Source of the DNA: Salinispora tropica CNB-440
GTDB lineage: Bacteria; Actinomycetota; Actinomycetes; Mycobacteriales; Micromonosporaceae
Length of the DNA stretch: 64,000 nt
Assembly (NCBI RefSeq): GCF_000016425.1
Contig: NC_009380.1
Location: 4,034,144-4,098,143 of the forward strand
Reading direction: 5' to 3'
Below the pieces are notes generated by a model. It had not been told where the DNA came from. It worked only from the letters and a program-made list of their open reading frames with translations, and made no database searches. Made by a program: the position numbers and the translations under genes. Position 1 is the stretch's first letter; each line of letters begins with the position of its first letter. Positions 45,047-54,289 of this stretch are shown one piece after another.

Positions 45047-45580
45047 TCAGCCGCCGCACACCACCGTGTCGGCGTAGCGATCAAATTCTTCGGGCGTGTG
45101 AAACGCGGCGACGTAGCCGCCATCCTCCCCGCCCTCCCACCGCTTGGTAAGGATCGTGGCGGAGCCGGGCTGGCCGCGCAACTCGCTGATCCAGAACGGA
45201 AAGCTTTCCACTACGTCGTCGTTTGTATTCCATGCGCGCAGTTCGTAGATCTGGCCGTCATCTAAGGAGGGTGGTGGCGTCAGCTTCGTCTGCCAGCCCG
45301 CCGCCGGATCGAGCAGCACGATTTCCTCCGTGGTGTGGGCACCGCGACCGGGATTCCGCTCAAGCTGGATCACCTTGTCGGTGACCCCGCCGTCGTTCCT
45401 GCGGAGATAAAGGATGATCGCGTCGGTCCCAGCCTTCCCCCGGCACCAATCGAACACCCCGACCAACCGGCCGTCGGCGTCCAGCCGCACGCCGACCGCG
45501 CCCTCGGTAGCCGGGATGCATCCGGTCAGCCCGGCCAGTGCCAACGCACTTATCAGTACCAGCACCACCGTCCGTCGCAT
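45047..45580 (-). CDS. Predicted lipoprotein
   Basis: Secreted lipoprotein of 177 residues of no recognised family. The signal peptide MRRTVVLVLISALALAGLTGC ends in a lipobox with Cys21. The mature part contains FDWCRGKAGTDAIILYLRRND and a C-terminal VVCGG. ATG 45580 gives the cleanest signal peptide. The tRNA lies downstream and the YHYH gene is divergent. Confidence 0.8.
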   Translation of the reverse strand: MRRTVVLVLISALALAGLTGCIPATEGAVGVRLDADGRLVGVFDWCRGKAGTDAIILYLRRNDGGVTDKVIQLERNPGRGAHTTEEIVLLDPAAGWQTKLTPPPSLDDGQIYELRAWNTNDDVVESFPFWISELRGQPGSATILTKRWEGGEDGGYVAAFHTPEEFDRYADTVVCGG

Positions 45581-45708
45581 CCCACCAGCATGAGCATCGA
45601 CGGTCACCAGACAATCACAACGAGTCGATCGAGCGATAACAATTCATTTTCAGCCGAGCCACAGGTAGCGCACAGCCGATACCTGAAATCAGCGGCCACA
45701 GTGCTGTC

Positions 45709-46680
45709 ATGACTTCTCCTCGATCCGGTTCTGGTCGACCCACCCGTCGCGTCTTCCTGCTCGGTGGGCTCGCCGCCGCCCTCGGGGTCTCGGCGTGTGG
45801 CCGTACGACGGTCACCGGGGTCAACGACCCCTCGACGTCGGCCGCCTCCGTCGACACACCGACCATCCCGGTGTCGACCGAGCTGACGGGCAGCTACTCG
45901 ATCGCCGACAGCGCCACCGGGACCCAGATCGACGTGACGGTCACCGGGGACAGTCGAATCATCCGCGCCAACGGACTGCCGAACCATCCGAGGGGTAGCT
46001 TCCCGAACGCCAACAACCCCCACACCGTCTCGGCCCAGACGTACGAGTTCCAGCTTCCGCTGCACGGAACGCCGGCCAGTAGCGTCACCAGGCTGGTCCT
46101 GCCGCAGCCCTTCGGCATCGCGATCAACGGAGTCCCCTTCGACCCCCTCGCCGCCGAGTGGTACCGACGGGACCCGGCGTCCGGCTGGACGATCGAGGCG
46201 ATCGGGCCCACGGCAACCCTCGGGCTGGACGACAACAACGCCCACGTCCAGCCGACCGGGGCCTACCACTACCACGGCCTACCCACGGCTCTCGCCGGTC
46301 AACAGGACGCGAGCCGCCACTCCCCGCTGCTCGGCTGGGCCGGCGACGGCTTCCCCGTCTACGCGGGATTCGGCTACCGCGACGCGATGGACCCGACCTC
46401 CGGCATCACCGAGTTGACCTCCTCGTACCGACTCCGCTCCGGTCTGCGACCGGACGGCCCGGGCGGAGCGTACGACGGCACCTACACCGAGGACTTCGAG
46501 TTCGTGACGGGCCACGGCCTGCTCGATGTGGCCAATGGTCGACGCGGGGTCACGCCCGAGTATCCCGACGGCACCTACTACTACGTCCTCACCGACGCGT
46601 TCCCGTTCATCCCACGACAGTTCGTCGGCACCCTCGCGGAGAGCTTCCGCCACTCGGGACGCGGGGGTGGGCCTCGATAG
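45709..46680 (+). CDS. YHYH-domain lipoprotein exported by Tat
   Basis: Protein of 323 residues with an RRVFLLGG twin-arginine signal that ends in a VSAC lipobox (Cys30), so probably a Tat-exported lipoprotein. The mature domain carries the family motif GAYHYHGLP and the repeated Asp/Gly segments (GWAGDGFPVYAGFGYRD) of the YHYH family, thought to bind metal. Function is unknown. Confidence 0.87.
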   Translation: MTSPRSGSGRPTRRVFLLGGLAAALGVSACGRTTVTGVNDPSTSAASVDTPTIPVSTELTGSYSIADSATGTQIDVTVTGDSRIIRANGLPNHPRGSFPNANNPHTVSAQTYEFQLPLHGTPASSVTRLVLPQPFGIAINGVPFDPLAAEWYRRDPASGWTIEAIGPTATLGLDDNNAHVQPTGAYHYHGLPTALAGQQDASRHSPLLGWAGDGFPVYAGFGYRDAMDPTSGITELTSSYRLRSGLRPDGPGGAYDGTYTEDFEFVTGHGLLDVANGRRGVTPEYPDGTYYYVLTDAFPFIPRQFVGTLAESFRHSGRGGGPR

Positions 46681-46800
46681 TCGAGGAGCAGATTCATCGA
46701 TGGCCGTCGTCGGCGATGCCGCCACCCGTGCGTCCTTGAGCCGTTTGTCATACCGGAATTCGACAATCAGTCATCCGACCTGACGGCCGAGGGAGATTCC

Positions 46801-47343
46801 ATGCGCAAGCTCGTGCTCTACACGCTGATGTCGATGGACGGGGTGGTGGAGTCACCCGACCGCTACATTTTCGACTTCGACGAGGTGATGTACGCCAACC
46901 TCGCCCGGACGATCAAGAGTCAGGACACCGTGCTGCTCGGCCGACGGACCTACGACGAATGGGCGCCGTACTGGCCGACGGCGGAGGAGCAGCCCTTCGC
47001 CGACTTCATCAACGAGGTGCCGAAGTTCCTGCTCAGCTCGGCGACTCCGACAGTGCCGTGGGCCAACACCACGGTCGTCTCAAGTCCGGTCGCCGATCTC
47101 GTTCGCAGGCTCAAGGAGCGTCCGGGTGGCGACATCGGCGTCCACGGCAGTATTCGCCTCGCCCAGTCACTACTGGCGGACAATCTGGTCGACGAACTCC
47201 GGCTCGTCATCGCCCCGGCGGTACTGGGCTCCGGGCGGCGACTGCTCGGTGAGGGTGACGAGCAGCTACGGCAGTGGAATCTGCTGCGGCTTGAGGGAAC
47301 CCCCTCCGGCGCCGTGCTGGCCGACTATCAACTCGCCCGCTGA
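46801..47343 (+). CDS. DHFR-like (RibD C-terminal) reductase
   Basis: Protein of 180 residues with the dihydrofolate-reductase/RibD-C fold: start RKLVLYTLMSMDGVVESPDR, the LLGRRTYDEWAPYW segment and DIGVHGSIRLAQSLL. Such small stand-alone members are NADPH-dependent reductases of unknown substrate. A purine-rich GAGGGAG lies 8 bases before ATG. Confidence 0.88.
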   Translation: MRKLVLYTLMSMDGVVESPDRYIFDFDEVMYANLARTIKSQDTVLLGRRTYDEWAPYWPTAEEQPFADFINEVPKFLLSSATPTVPWANTTVVSSPVADLVRRLKERPGGDIGVHGSIRLAQSLLADNLVDELRLVIAPAVLGSGRRLLGEGDEQLRQWNLLRLEGTPSGAVLADYQLAR

Positions 47344-47374
47344 CGCACCACTACCACCGGCCCAACCCAGCTTG

Positions 47375-47393
47375 GCCCGGGCTGCCGCCGGGC
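47375..47393. terminator. Weak hairpin between convergent genes
   Basis: GCCCGG-N7-CCGGGC lies between the DHFR-like gene and plsC, which converge. Position supports a terminator but the stem is only six pairs. Confidence 0.35.
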
Positions 47394-47414
47394 GACGGTG
47401 ACCCCTGCGACGCC

Positions 47415-48143
47415 TCAGGAGCGATCCAGGGTGACCGCCTCGGCGGGGGTGGGTGCGCTGCCGCCCAGGTGCGCCGGGAGCCACCAGGTGTCGTCGGGGC
47501 CGGCCGGGTTCTCCGGGTACTCGCGTTGGTTCCGGTCAACCAGGGCGCTCAGCCGCTCGGCCAGGTCGGCGGTCATTGCGTTTGCGTCCGGGTAGGCAGC
47601 CGGATCCATCGGCTCTCCGATCAGGATGGTGATCGGGGTGTGCCGCCGGTTGAGGGTGCGTGGCCGCCCCTTGGTCCACAGCCGCTGGGTTCCCCAGACC
47701 GCCATCGGCAGCACCGGCACGTTGGCTTCCCGGGCCATCCGGGTTGCGCCGCTCTTGAGATGCTTGACGGTGAAGGAACGGCTGATCGTCGCCTCGGGGA
47801 AGACGCCGACCACCTCGCCCTGCCGCAGCGCGGTGACTGCCTCGACGTAGGAGCCGGTTCCGGACCGGCGGTCGACCGGGATGTGCCGCATCCCCCGCAT
47901 CAGTGGCCCGGAGATCCGGTGCGTGAACACGGACTTCTTGGCCATGAACCGGACCAACCGCTTCGACTCCCGCGCACCCAGGCCGCAGAAGATGAAGTCG
48001 AGGTAGCTGACGTGGTTGCTGGCGAGGACAGCGCCACCGGTACGTGGAACGTGGTGGGCGCCCTCAATGGTGATCTTCAGGTCGAGGACCCGGAACATCG
48101 TCTTAGCGGCGGCGATCACGGGCGGATACACGAGTTCCGGCAT
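47415..48143 (-). CDS. plsC: 1-Acylglycerol-3-phosphate acyltransferase
   Basis: PlsC-family acyltransferase of 242 residues for phospholipid synthesis. Catalytic NHVSYLD motif (His44, Asp49), FPEATIS (Glu117) and later VPVLPMAVWGTQ are all present. It acts at the inner face of the membrane. ATG 48143 is the start. Confidence 0.92.
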   Translation of the reverse strand: MPELVYPPVIAAAKTMFRVLDLKITIEGAHHVPRTGGAVLASNHVSYLDFIFCGLGARESKRLVRFMAKKSVFTHRISGPLMRGMRHIPVDRRSGTGSYVEAVTALRQGEVVGVFPEATISRSFTVKHLKSGATRMAREANVPVLPMAVWGTQRLWTKGRPRTLNRRHTPITILIGEPMDPAAYPDANAMTADLAERLSALVDRNQREYPENPAGPDDTWWLPAHLGGSAPTPAEAVTLDRS

Positions 48144-48245
48144 CCGCTGACCTTACCCCGGTCAGGGTGACCGCCCGGTAGGTGGAAGCCCCAGGTTTCT
48201 TCCCGGCTACCGGCCCCACGGTTGGATCGGGCGGGGCCCGCTCCC

Positions 48246-50303
48246 TCAGTCGCCGCGCTGGCGCAGGTCGAGCCGGCCTCGGGCGAACGCGTCCACCCGA
48301 CCCCACCGACCCGGGATGTCCAGCACCTCGATCCGACCCATCCCCACCGGTAGGCGCGGCTCAACAGCCAGGTGGCCCTGGTGTGGCTCCAGTCCGAGCA
48401 TTGTCCGCAGCAGCAACAACGGGGTGCCGGTGGACCAGGCCTGGGGCGTACAGGCGGTCGGATACTCGACCGGGAACTTGGTCAGCTCCCGTGGGTAGCC
48501 ACCGAACGCCTCCGGAAGCCGGCCGTCGAAGTAGCGGGCGGCATCGAGGATGCCGCTGGCGACCGTCGCCGCCTCCTCCGCGAAGCCGTACTTGCGGAGA
48601 CCCCAGGCCACGAACGAGTTGTCGAACGGCCAGATGGTGCCGTTGTGATAGCCGATCGGGTTGTATCGGGCCTCCCCCTTGGCCAGCGTCCGAACGCCCC
48701 AGCCAGAGAAGAGCCGTGGCCCGACCAGGTGTTCGGCGACTCTCGGTGCTCGCTCGTCGTCAACGATTCCGCTCCACAGCAGGTGCCCGATGTTGGAGCT
48801 GAGCACGTCGCACTGCCGGCCGTCCGGGTCCAGGGCGAGCGCGTAGTACCCACCGTCCTCCACCCACCACTCCCGGTTGAACCGTTCCTTGAGGTCCGCC
48901 GCCTCCCGCTCCAACTGCTCGGCAAACGCTGGATCGTCCCAGAACTCGCGGGCCAGCCGAGCCGCGCGCACCTTCGCGTCGTAGGCGTATCCCTGAACCT
49001 CACACGTGGCGCGGGGAAACGGCGGCAGCGTGCCGTCACGGTAGGAGATGGAGTCCCAGGAGTCCTTCCAACACTGGTTCTCCAGCCCGGTATCGGTGTT
49101 GCGTCGTTCGTACCAGATGTAGCCGTTACCAACCAGGTCGGCGTAGTTGTCAATCCACTTCAGCGCGGCCCGGCACTCGACCTGCAATGCGCGTACCAGG
49201 TCGGCGTCCCCACTCCACCGCTCGTACTCGTCGAGGAGCACGATGAACAGCGGGGTCGCGTCCACCGAACCGTAGTACGGCGAGTGTGGCTGCTCCTCGA
49301 AGGCCGCCGTCTCGCCGTACCGCATCTCGTGCAGGATCCGGCCCGGGTCCTCCTCCCGGAAGTCGTCACAGCGGGTGCCCTGGAGGGCGGCGAGGATCTG
49401 TAGCGTTGTCTTGGACAGCTCCGGGGTGAACGGCAGCACCTGCAGGCAGGTCAGGATGCTGTCCCGGCCAAACATGGTCATGAACCACGGCAGACCGGCA
49501 GCCGGTAGCGCCGCCCCACCCAGTGAGAACGGGACGAAGCGCAGCGCCGCCAGGTCGACCAGACAGCGGTGGTACGTCGTGGTCAGATCTTCGCGTTCAC
49601 TGTTGACCGTGGGGGCGTTGGCGATCCACTCCTTGAGGTCCTGTTGCAGGGCGAGCCGCTCGGCACTGTGCGCCCGGAGGCCCATTCGCAGGTCCCGGCC
49701 ACCGGGGCCGAGCGTCAGGGTTCGGACGTCGATGTCCGCCACCCACTGCTCGTTCGCCGAAAGGTGGAGGGTGTACGTGAAGCCCCCCTCGTCGAACCGC
49801 GCCGGCACCGACGAGGTAATCATGGTTTCTCGCCGGAAGTTGCCGCGCCGGTAGCCCAGCCGCAGCCGGTCCGACTCGGCCTCGGTGTAGATCTCGCCCT
49901 TCTTACTCAGCAGTTCGTCCTTGATCTCGAACAGGTCGGCGAAATCGGCTGCCGCCTCCATCCGGACCTCCAGCTCGACCGGGTTCTCGTCGTGATTGAG
50001 AATGGTGAGCGTCTCCCGGAAGCTTCCCCCCACCGCCCGTTCCCGGACGACTGAGAGCTTGGCGTCCACATAGTGCGTCGCCGCCCCCGGCACCAGGAAG
50101 AACCGCGCCTCGTAGTACTGCAGGTCGTCGTAGGAGAGCGGGTTGAGCCGCTCACCGTTTATCGTCAGCACCCAGGTGGACAGAAAGCGGGTGTCGAGCG
50201 AGAAGAGACCGGTCGGCTCGGTCGGGGTCGCCTCGATGTCCCCGGTCTCCTCGGAGACCACGAAGGTGTTGCCGTCGAGGATGCGCACGGTGTTGCTCGG
50301 CAT
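48246..50303 (-). CDS. Amylo-alpha-1,6-glucosidase / glycogen-debranching family hydrolase
   Basis: Protein of 685 residues. The N-terminal 200 residues are the glycogen-debranching N domain (DGNTFVVSEETGDI, TGLFSLDTRFLSTW). The rest is an alpha/alpha-barrel with PWFMTMFGRDSILT, GSVDATPLFI and YHNGTIWPFDNSFVAWGL. The family acts on alpha-glucans or other glycosides; exact substrate unclear. ATG 50303 follows GGAGG and touches the SCP2 gene stop. Confidence 0.9.
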   Translation of the reverse strand: MPSNTVRILDGNTFVVSEETGDIEATPTEPTGLFSLDTRFLSTWVLTINGERLNPLSYDDLQYYEARFFLVPGAATHYVDAKLSVVRERAVGGSFRETLTILNHDENPVELEVRMEAAADFADLFEIKDELLSKKGEIYTEAESDRLRLGYRRGNFRRETMITSSVPARFDEGGFTYTLHLSANEQWVADIDVRTLTLGPGGRDLRMGLRAHSAERLALQQDLKEWIANAPTVNSEREDLTTTYHRCLVDLAALRFVPFSLGGAALPAAGLPWFMTMFGRDSILTCLQVLPFTPELSKTTLQILAALQGTRCDDFREEDPGRILHEMRYGETAAFEEQPHSPYYGSVDATPLFIVLLDEYERWSGDADLVRALQVECRAALKWIDNYADLVGNGYIWYERRNTDTGLENQCWKDSWDSISYRDGTLPPFPRATCEVQGYAYDAKVRAARLAREFWDDPAFAEQLEREAADLKERFNREWWVEDGGYYALALDPDGRQCDVLSSNIGHLLWSGIVDDERAPRVAEHLVGPRLFSGWGVRTLAKGEARYNPIGYHNGTIWPFDNSFVAWGLRKYGFAEEAATVASGILDAARYFDGRLPEAFGGYPRELTKFPVEYPTACTPQAWSTGTPLLLLRTMLGLEPHQGHLAVEPRLPVGMGRIEVLDIPGRWGRVDAFARGRLDLRQRGD

Positions 50304-50674
50304 CACCGAACCTCCCGCTCGAAGGCTGGGCGGGGCCCACGCGAGTGCGGGTCGCCGGGGAAGAGCCGCTCTACCTGGACGAAGAGTCGCGGATCGCCGC
50401 TGACCGTCAGGTCACCCCGCAGGCTGGCCGCGATGCCGTGCTTCCGACCGGCGGCCAGCTCCTCGAAGAGCGCCGGGCTGAGCCCGATGGTCGCGTCGGC
50501 CTTGAGATCCTCCCGGCTCACCCGCAACTGCCCCCGGTCGATCCGGACGAACCAGTGCGTGGTGTGCGCCCCCTCGTGCAGGTCGAACCGCACCGTCCCG
50601 GTGGTCTTCATCAACAGCGGCTCGTAGCCCCGTCGCTCGAGATCCTTGAAGAAGGCCGTGGTCGCTTCCGACAT
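50303..50674 (-). CDS. SCP2 sterol-binding-domain protein
   Basis: Small protein of 123 residues of the SCP2 fold (GTVRFDLHEGAHTTHWFVRIDRGQLRVSR, then DATIGLSPALFEELAAGR). It binds a hydrophobic or aromatic ligand in related proteins. GGGAGGGGAG precedes ATG 50674. It overlaps the glycosidase start by one base, so the two are co-translated. Confidence 0.85.
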   Translation of the reverse strand: MSEATTAFFKDLERRGYEPLLMKTTGTVRFDLHEGAHTTHWFVRIDRGQLRVSREDLKADATIGLSPALFEELAAGRKHGIAASLRGDLTVSGDPRLFVQVERLFPGDPHSRGPRPAFEREVR

Positions 50675-50815
50675 GGGTCTCCCCTCCCACCGGTACCCTC
50701 CACGCGGCTGGGCGCCCGTGGCGTCCGGACGGCGTGCGTCACCTCCACGCACGGGTCCCCGATCCGGACGCGGTCAACCTCGCCCGGATCGGGTGAGATC
50801 GTGGGCCGGGCCGCG

Positions 50816-51232
50816 CTAGTTGTTCGGGTCGTCCGCGCTGATGTCCGCGAGTACCGACTGCGGTTCGCGCTCCACTGCCAGGTCCCCCATCGAGACCAGG
50901 CCGATCAGCTGCCCGTCCTCGACCACCGGCAGGCGGCGCACCGCGTACGTCCGCATCAGGTCGGCGGCGGCGACGGCGTCGTCGTACTGGCTGACCGTGA
51001 TCACATCCCGGGTGGTGATCTCGTTCAACCGGGTCGAGGCTGGGTTCATGTTCTCCGCCACCGCCCGGACGGCAATGTCACGGTCTGTCACGATACCAAC
51101 GACGTTTTCACCGTCCGTTACCACGACATCCCCAATCGCGCAGTCCCGCATCTCCTGGGCGGCCGCGATGAGCGTGTCGTTGCCATCCATCGTCACCAAC
51201 CGGGTCGTCATGAACTCTCCGACCGTTGTCAT
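50816..51232 (-). CDS. Two-CBS-domain protein
   Basis: Cytoplasmic 138-residue protein made of two CBS motifs (VGEFMTTRLVTM and TTRDVITVSQYDDAVAAADLM) that together bind adenine nucleotides. It is the stand-alone regulatory type with no attached enzyme. GGGGAG sits four bases before ATG 51232. Confidence 0.92.
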   Translation of the reverse strand: MTTVGEFMTTRLVTMDGNDTLIAAAQEMRDCAIGDVVVTDGENVVGIVTDRDIAVRAVAENMNPASTRLNEITTRDVITVSQYDDAVAAADLMRTYAVRRLPVVEDGQLIGLVSMGDLAVEREPQSVLADISADDPNN

Positions 51233-51314
51233 GGTGCTCCCCTCTCGCTGTCGGCACCGCGGACTACCCCCACGAGGCGGCAGGTAACGAGCCCGGACGC
51301 GATAGGGATGCTGC

Positions 51315-51752
51315 TCAGCCGCGCGGAGGCAGGCCGTAGACGCGCTCGACGTGCAGCCGCAGCACCAGCCGGCGCTGCGCCACCATCTCCCGGCGGAAGT
51401 CGTCCCAGTCGGGGTGTTCACCCTGCATCGCGCGGTAGAGGGCGACTAGCTCCTCAACCGTGGCGTCGCCCGCCTGCTCGGCGACCGGAGTCAACTCGGC
51501 TCGCCCCTCGGCGACCGCGTACGCCCAGCCGTCGGCGCTGCTGACGTGGAAGCTGACCCGCGGATCCCGGCGCAGGTTGGCGACCTTGGCGCGGCCGTCG
51601 GTGACCGAGATCCGGATCAGCCCGGCCGCCGGGTCGTACTCGTAGAGCACGGTGGAGAGCTGCGCTGGCCCGTCCCGCCGCAGCGTCGCCAGCACACCCA
51701 TCCGGTGCCCCGCGATGAGCTCGAGCAGCGGCGCCTGGCTCTGGTCAGTCAC
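51315..51752 (-). CDS. PPOX-class (probably F420-dependent) oxidoreductase
   Basis: Split-barrel flavin/deazaflavin-type protein of 145 residues (RMGVLATLRRDGPAQLSTVLYEYD, VANLRRDPRVSFHVSS). The sequence style is that of the actinobacterial F420-binding group and not PdxH. Substrate unknown. GTG 51752 follows GGGAGGT. Confidence 0.88.
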   Translation of the reverse strand: MTDQSQAPLLELIAGHRMGVLATLRRDGPAQLSTVLYEYDPAAGLIRISVTDGRAKVANLRRDPRVSFHVSSADGWAYAVAEGRAELTPVAEQAGDATVEELVALYRAMQGEHPDWDDFRREMVAQRRLVLRLHVERVYGLPPRG

Positions 51753-51788
51753 GGTTACCTCCCTCGTCGGGTCACCACAATCCAAACA

Positions 51789-51827
51789 CGTCGGCGCCGC
51801 CCGCGGGGAGCATGGACGGCGCCGACG
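51789..51827 (-). terminator. Terminator after asd
   Basis: A perfect 11-bp inverted repeat (CGTCGGCGCCG at 51789-51799 and its complement at 51817-51827) lies 9 bases beyond the asd stop and is followed on the minus strand by a short T-containing stretch. Confidence 0.75.
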
Positions 51828-51835
51828 AAGCCGGC

Positions 51836-52861
51836 TCAGGCGCGCTCGGCGGCGACCAGTTCGGCGATCTGCACGGCGTTGAGCGCCGCCCCCTTCCGCA
51901 GGTTGTCGTTGGCACAGAAAAGGGCCAGACCGTGTTCGACGGTCTGGTCGGCACGGATTCGGCCCACGTAGGTCGGGTCCTGACCGGCTGCCTGCAACGG
52001 CGTGGGCACCTCGGAGAGGGCGACGCCGGGCGCGTCGGCCAGCAACTCCCGGGCGCACTGCGGGGTGATCGGCCGGGCAAAGCGAGCGTTGACCTGAAGC
52101 GAGTGCCCGGTGAAGACGGGCACCCGGACGCAGGTGCCGGAGACCTTGAGCTCGGGGATCTCAAGGATCTTGCGGCTCTCGTTCCGCAGCTTCTGCTCCT
52201 CGTCGGTCTCCTCGGATCCATCGTCAACGATCGATCCGGCGAGCGGGAGCACGTTGAACGCGATCGACTGTGCGAAGGACCGGGGCACCGGGAAGTCCAC
52301 GGCCGCGCCGTCGAAGGTGAGGCCGCTGGCGTGCTCGGCCACCTTCCGGACCTGCTCGTCCAGCTCAGCCACGCCGGAGAGGCCGGCACCGGAGACCGCC
52401 TGGTACGTCGAGACGACGAGACTCACCAGCTCCGCCTCGGCGTGCAGCGGACGCAGCACCGGCATCGCGGCCATCGTGGTGCAGTTCGGGTTGGCGATGA
52501 TCCCTCGGGGCCGCTGCCGGGCGGCATGCGGGTTCACCTCGGCGACGACGAGCGGCACCGCCGGGTCCATCCGAAATGCCGACGAGTTGTCGATCACCAC
52601 GGCTCCGGCCTCGGCGACCCGGGGGGCCAGCTCCCGGGCGGTGTCCTTGCCGGCCGAGAAGAGAACGATGTCCAGCCCCGAGTAGTCGGCGGCGGCAGCG
52701 TCCTCCACCATCAGTTCGCCGCCGCGCCACGGCAGGGTCCGCCCCGCCGACCTCGCGGAGGCGAACAGCCGAACCTGTTCCGCAGGGAACTCCCGCTCCG
52801 CCAACACCTGTCGCATTACCCCACCGACCTGGCCGGTGGCCCCCACAATGCCGATCCTCAT
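51836..52861 (-). CDS. asd: Aspartate-semialdehyde dehydrogenase
   Basis: NADPH-dependent enzyme of 341 residues that makes aspartate semialdehyde for lysine, DAP, threonine and methionine. The N-terminal GATGQVGGVM dinucleotide motif, catalytic Cys127 in NPNCTT and the substrate-binding FTGHSLQ are intact. lysC is not adjacent here. ATG 52861 is the start. Confidence 0.96.
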   Translation of the reverse strand: MRIGIVGATGQVGGVMRQVLAEREFPAEQVRLFASARSAGRTLPWRGGELMVEDAAAADYSGLDIVLFSAGKDTARELAPRVAEAGAVVIDNSSAFRMDPAVPLVVAEVNPHAARQRPRGIIANPNCTTMAAMPVLRPLHAEAELVSLVVSTYQAVSGAGLSGVAELDEQVRKVAEHASGLTFDGAAVDFPVPRSFAQSIAFNVLPLAGSIVDDGSEETDEEQKLRNESRKILEIPELKVSGTCVRVPVFTGHSLQVNARFARPITPQCARELLADAPGVALSEVPTPLQAAGQDPTYVGRIRADQTVEHGLALFCANDNLRKGAALNAVQIAELVAAERA

Positions 52862-52942
52862 GCCCGCGAGGCTACCCAGCCGCGCCCGCCAACCGGGAAC
52901 CCTTTCCCACCGCCCGGACCTGGCGATCCGGGCGGCGGCCGG

Positions 52943-54289
52943 TCAGCGGGTGCTGGTAACGACCTCCCCCAGGCCGGTCGCCGCCAGCTCGGCCCGGATC
53001 AGGGCGGCGTCACCCTCGATCACCAGCGTCAGCTCCTCCGGGTGCAGGTGCGCGGCGGCGGCGGCCGAGACCTCCTCGACATCGGCGGCGAGCAGCGACT
53101 CGCGTAGCCGGGCGTGGTGATCGTCTGGCAGGTCGTGGACAACCAACGTGGTCAGCGCCGCGGCGATCGCCCGGGGCGTCTGCAACTCGACCGAGAGCTG
53201 GCCGGCCAGCCAGGAGCGGGCCACCGCCAGCTCCGGATCGGTCACCCCGGTCTGCTGGGTACGGGCGATCTCGCCGACCGCCTCGACCAACGCGGGCGCG
53301 GTCACTGCGGTTTGCACGCCGGAGCTGACCGCGAACCGCCCGAACCGGCGAGACGACGCGAAGTCGCCCCGGATCCCGTACGTGTAGCCCCGCACCTCAC
53401 GGATCAGGTGGTTGAGCCGGGAGGTGAAGGCGCCGCCGAGAACGGTGCCGGCGAGCCGCATCGGCACATGATCGGGATGCGCGCGGTGCGGCGACGGATG
53501 CCCGAGCCGCAGCGTCGACTGCACCGAACCCGGCCGGTCCACCAGGATGATCTTGCGTCCGTCGCGGGGGGCGACCTCGACCGGACCGCCCCGGTCCACC
53601 GGACCGCCACCGGTGCCGGCGAACGCCGTCGCGCACAGTGTGTCCAGGTCGAGTCGCTCCAGATCGCCGGCGACGATCAGAGTCCCCGGCCGAAGGAACC
53701 ACTCCGAATGGAAGATGCGGATGTCCTCGACATCCAGGGCGGCCACCGTGTCCGGATCGCCGTACAGCGGCTGGCCCCAGCGGTTCTCGGCGCCGAACAG
53801 GTCCGCCCGCAGCGCGGCATCGGCCCGCGGACCCGGATTCGCCCAGTCCATTCGCTGGGCGGTCGCCTCGTCGTCACGAACCCGCCGGACATCGGCCGGT
53901 TCCAGCCGGGGCGTACGCACCGCCTCGGCCAACAGCTCCACCGCGGCGGGCAGCCGATCCACCGGGACCTGCACGCTCACCTGGAAGGAGTCCCAGTCCA
54001 GCCCGGCCACCAGCTCGGTGCCGAGCGCCTCGATGGCCAGTGCGTAGGCCGTCGCGTCCCGTTGCGCTGTCCCCTCCTCCAGGGCCTTGGCGAGCACCGC
54101 GCCCAGCCCCTCTCGCCCCCGTGGTTCGCGACCGGCGCCGGCATCGAGCAACAGCAGCGCCACCGCCAGCGACTGCCCCGGCAGGTGTGCGGCGACCAAC
54201 TGTCCACCCGCGACACTGCGCCGGACCACCTGCGGAAACCGATACGGGCGGGCGACTCCCGGACCGGGCCGGGTGCTGATCAGCGTCAT
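52943..54289 (-). CDS. M16-family peptidase subunit without zinc site
   Basis: Protein of 448 residues with two M16 peptidase-fold domains. The HxxEH zinc motif expected in the EGLGAVLAKALEEGT segment is absent, so it should be catalytically inactive; the C-terminal RGYTYGIRGDFASS is the conserved substrate-binding motif of the partner type. ATG 54289 overlaps the stop of the active subunit as ATGA. Together they should form a heteromeric peptidase. Confidence 0.92.
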   Translation of the reverse strand: MTLISTRPGPGVARPYRFPQVVRRSVAGGQLVAAHLPGQSLAVALLLLDAGAGREPRGREGLGAVLAKALEEGTAQRDATAYALAIEALGTELVAGLDWDSFQVSVQVPVDRLPAAVELLAEAVRTPRLEPADVRRVRDDEATAQRMDWANPGPRADAALRADLFGAENRWGQPLYGDPDTVAALDVEDIRIFHSEWFLRPGTLIVAGDLERLDLDTLCATAFAGTGGGPVDRGGPVEVAPRDGRKIILVDRPGSVQSTLRLGHPSPHRAHPDHVPMRLAGTVLGGAFTSRLNHLIREVRGYTYGIRGDFASSRRFGRFAVSSGVQTAVTAPALVEAVGEIARTQQTGVTDPELAVARSWLAGQLSVELQTPRAIAAALTTLVVHDLPDDHHARLRESLLAADVEEVSAAAAAHLHPEELTLVIEGDAALIRAELAATGLGEVVTSTR